Assembly: GCF_040581485.1 (NCBI RefSeq)
Contig: NC_090132.1
Location: forward strand, 2,243,001 to 2,307,000
DNA from: Linepithema humile
Taxonomy: Eukaryota > Arthropoda > Insecta > Hymenoptera > Formicidae
Reading direction: 5' to 3'
DNA length: 64,000 nucleotides
The position numbers and the translations under genes were made by a program. This document shows, in pieces, positions 61,701 to 64,000 of the stretch (its first letter is position 1; each line of letters begins with the position of its first letter). The notes under the pieces were generated by a model that made no database searches, was not told where the DNA came from, and saw only the letters and a program-made list of their open reading frames with translations.

Positions 61701-62200
61701 GTGTATATGTGTGTATTTTACTTTTTAAAAGATTTCTCTTGTATTTTGCAGGACGTAAGATTATAAATAAAATTTTCTCTCGAATCCCCTGTCGCGAATA
61801 ATAGATCATCTAAAATAAATTTTGCGCGATACGTCACAATAATCAAATTATCTTGAAATTGTAACTTTTACATTATTAAGGCTCGATGTAATTTTCTTTT
61901 TTTCACTCGCGATCCTATTCGGAGGTGCAGAATTTTGGACAGGTCCGAATTAAAGTGCATATTATAAAATTTATTACGCATTGTCTCGTCGCGATCTCGT
62001 AAGCGTATAGTTTATGTGAAACGCATGTAAGTTGTATGATGGTTCTTTATCGTCGTCGATAAACAACAAGGTGTAGTATTTGCGGCTTGTGAGGCGAGGC
62101 GAGGATCCTTTCACGTGGTGGAAGGTGATGGTGAGAGGGTAATCGGGATAACTCGCTTGACTATACATATAACAGTTCGGATTACGACGTAGCCATACTC
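58791..62200. other. Intergenic, AT-rich with two CpG-rich blocks
   Basis: CpG-rich blocks lie at about 59,520-59,980 and 60,690-61,270. The second has G/A-rich plus-strand sequence and ORFs on both strands without recognisable content. A minus-strand frame at 61974-62168 has balanced composition and an acceptor-like TGTATAG just inside it, but I do not recognise it. The rest is AT-rich. Confidence 0.5.
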
Positions 62201-64000
62201 ACGATCGGGTGAATTGATCGCTATAGAACGGAATTGGGACGAGGATGAGAGAGGAGGGGGCGGGGAGGGAAAAAGGGGGGGAATAAGGAATTCAGCCTTA
62301 TCCGGGCGCGCAGAGAGATACTAAAAGGGAGGTACATCTTTTACCGTTAATACGTTATTCAAACGATCAAGATTGCAGGAACATGCAACGCGAGTCTTGG
62401 ATATTAATTTTCGATTGTAGATTAGCCAGGTTGTGTGTACATTTGCAATTTACTATTCCGTCAACGTGTCACATATATTTTAAGTTATGTATTCGCCCCC
62501 AATTATTCCTTAATTTTCCCGAATATTAACGACGTAAGGATAATAATAGTGATATTTTCCAAGTTATAATCATAAGATGTGTGTCTAAATTTAATTGCTG
62601 CAAGTTGATTAACAATTTTAAGAGATAGCAAAATAGTGAATAAATTAAATATTAATATTATTCGAAAAAGATAATAATATTATAAATATAATACTTTAAA
62701 TACATTGAGTATAGCTAAAATATAACAAAGTAAATATAAAGCTAGCCAACAAAATATAGAAAGTAGAATAGAAATATCCATAAAATAATCGTTTCTCTAT
62801 ATTTCTTTTAATAGAACAAGTTAAACTAAATCGTATTAAACTATTTCGACTTTATTCATAAAAATATTTTATTTTTCGTATTTATTTGGATCCACTAAAT
62901 TGATGAGAGGATCTGCTGGAAAGATTTTGATCTAAGGTTTCGTCTTCGGCAAATATCGTTGTGCATCGAAAATATTGGTTGGATATTACATGAAGAAGCA
63001 AGCAGCGTGCGAAGCCCGCGCGCGAACTAGCCAGCTTGTTCTTGCGGTCGGGGAGAAGTCGAAAACCTCTGGTGAACCCTACATACCCCCCACCACCGCA
63101 GGCCCCTCCGACTCCTTTCTTTCGCTTCGAGCCCGGGCCTGGCGTGCCCGGGTTTGAACCGTGTGCCTAAAATGCAGGCTAGGTTTTCGGCCGCTCTCGC
63201 GCGTACCCGCCCACCCGATACCCCTTCTTCATCGGCCACGCTGTTAGGCATCTTCCTCTCGTTGCTAGGGCCCCGCACTCGATAAGCCTCCCTTCGCCCC
63301 TCCACCGGTTCCCTCTCGCATGCTACCGCCGCCGAATAGTCCCAAAATGCATCGGTGCCTCCGCGTCCCGTTCCTCACCCCTCCTCATTGCGTGGAGGCG
63401 AGCAATGCCGGACCTCCGTTCGTCTCTTTCTTTCATTTGCGCGAATTCCCTCTTTCTCTCTCCGGCTCTCCTTCCCATGTCTACTACCCTCTTTGCGTCT
63501 CTTCAGCGATGCACGACAGCTCTGCCAGCCGCACTACTGGCGAACTTCTCCCTTCGTTGCTAGGTCCGTTTTTTCGCGAATAGAGCTGATGCATATCTTT
63601 TATATATATCGGATCTTAGATGTTTGACAAGATTCAAAACTTATACATCATCACTCTGATTTAATTTGCATACATTACGCCTGATCAGTTCATTCAAACA
63701 GTGAAAAATATGAGATACCTGTGAGATTTAAAGAGAATCAAATTCTTTAAAAAATTCTCCTTTTTTATTGATTTTTCCTTGTATATTGGAAATTACTAAA
63801 ATATGCACCTTACTATTATTAGCATCTTTAATTACGTTATCCATCTTTTTAATCGACTTGTATAGTATAATTTTTTTGAATATTGTATTTTTCTCATTTA
63901 TTAAACAGCAAATATTCACGACAGAATGCGCGATTAGACTCTCTCGTGCCTTCGTAACGTTTTTTCTGCATGACATCAATGTTGAAATAAATCTTGAAGT
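62201..64000. other. Intergenic to window end
   Basis: A short G-rich block (62,225-62,335) is followed by AT-rich DNA. A CpG- and C/T-rich block then runs from 63,000 to 63,590, with overlapping frames on both strands. The last 400 bases are AT-rich. No gene is supported. Confidence 0.55.

Noticed and set aside
1..64000. Search for a defence system, biosynthetic cluster, CRISPR array or viral insertion
   Set aside because: This is an animal nuclear locus. None of the assembled or open frames shows such domains, and no regularly spaced short repeats are present.

Overview
This is a eukaryotic nuclear window. AT-rich sequence alternates with CpG-rich islands, genes are split by many short GT-AG introns plus a few multi-kilobase ones, and the recognisable proteins are animal. 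I infer an insect, most likely a hymenopteran such as an ant, from the composition, the compact introns and the protein similarity. No bacterial operon, CRISPR array, rRNA, convincing tRNA or intact transposase was found.

Layout. (1) About 1.1-14.4 kb, minus strand: a complete 23-exon gene for DEPDC5/Iml1, the Rag-GAP subunit of the GATOR1 complex that restrains TORC1. I reassembled about 1,554 codons, with one GC-AG intron, one awkward splice junction and a possible alternative-exon pair in the linker. (2) 14.5-20.0 kb: intergenic AT-rich DNA with a three-copy tandem repeat (15.86-16.08 kb) and a long inverted repeat (18.10-18.87 kb) that looks like a foldback/MITE-type element. (3) 20.0-21.1 kb, minus strand: a complete three-exon PYM gene (exon-junction-complex disassembly factor). 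(4) 21.1-26.3 kb: a CpG-rich upstream region with three diverged copies of a 160-180 bp unit. (5) 26.3-42.4 kb, plus strand: a complete seven-exon gene for a single-pass membrane protein of 591 residues that I do not recognise. It has a short glycosylatable N-terminal part, one transmembrane helix and a long polar cytoplasmic tail. Its 12-kb intron holds a perfect 36-bp palindrome and two related exon-like remnants. (6) 42.4-64.0 kb: probable 3' UTR, then about 19 kb with no gene I can support. AT-rich stretches alternate with strongly purine- or pyrimidine-skewed GC-rich islands full of simple repeats. These islands generate many long but low-complexity ORFs that I do not believe.

The three genes are not an operon and have unrelated jobs: nutrient signalling, mRNA surveillance/translation, and an unknown membrane function. 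The least described items are the membrane protein, the foldback element, the two tandem-repeat arrays and the DEPDC5 alternative-exon arrangement. I did not find a new multi-gene system.
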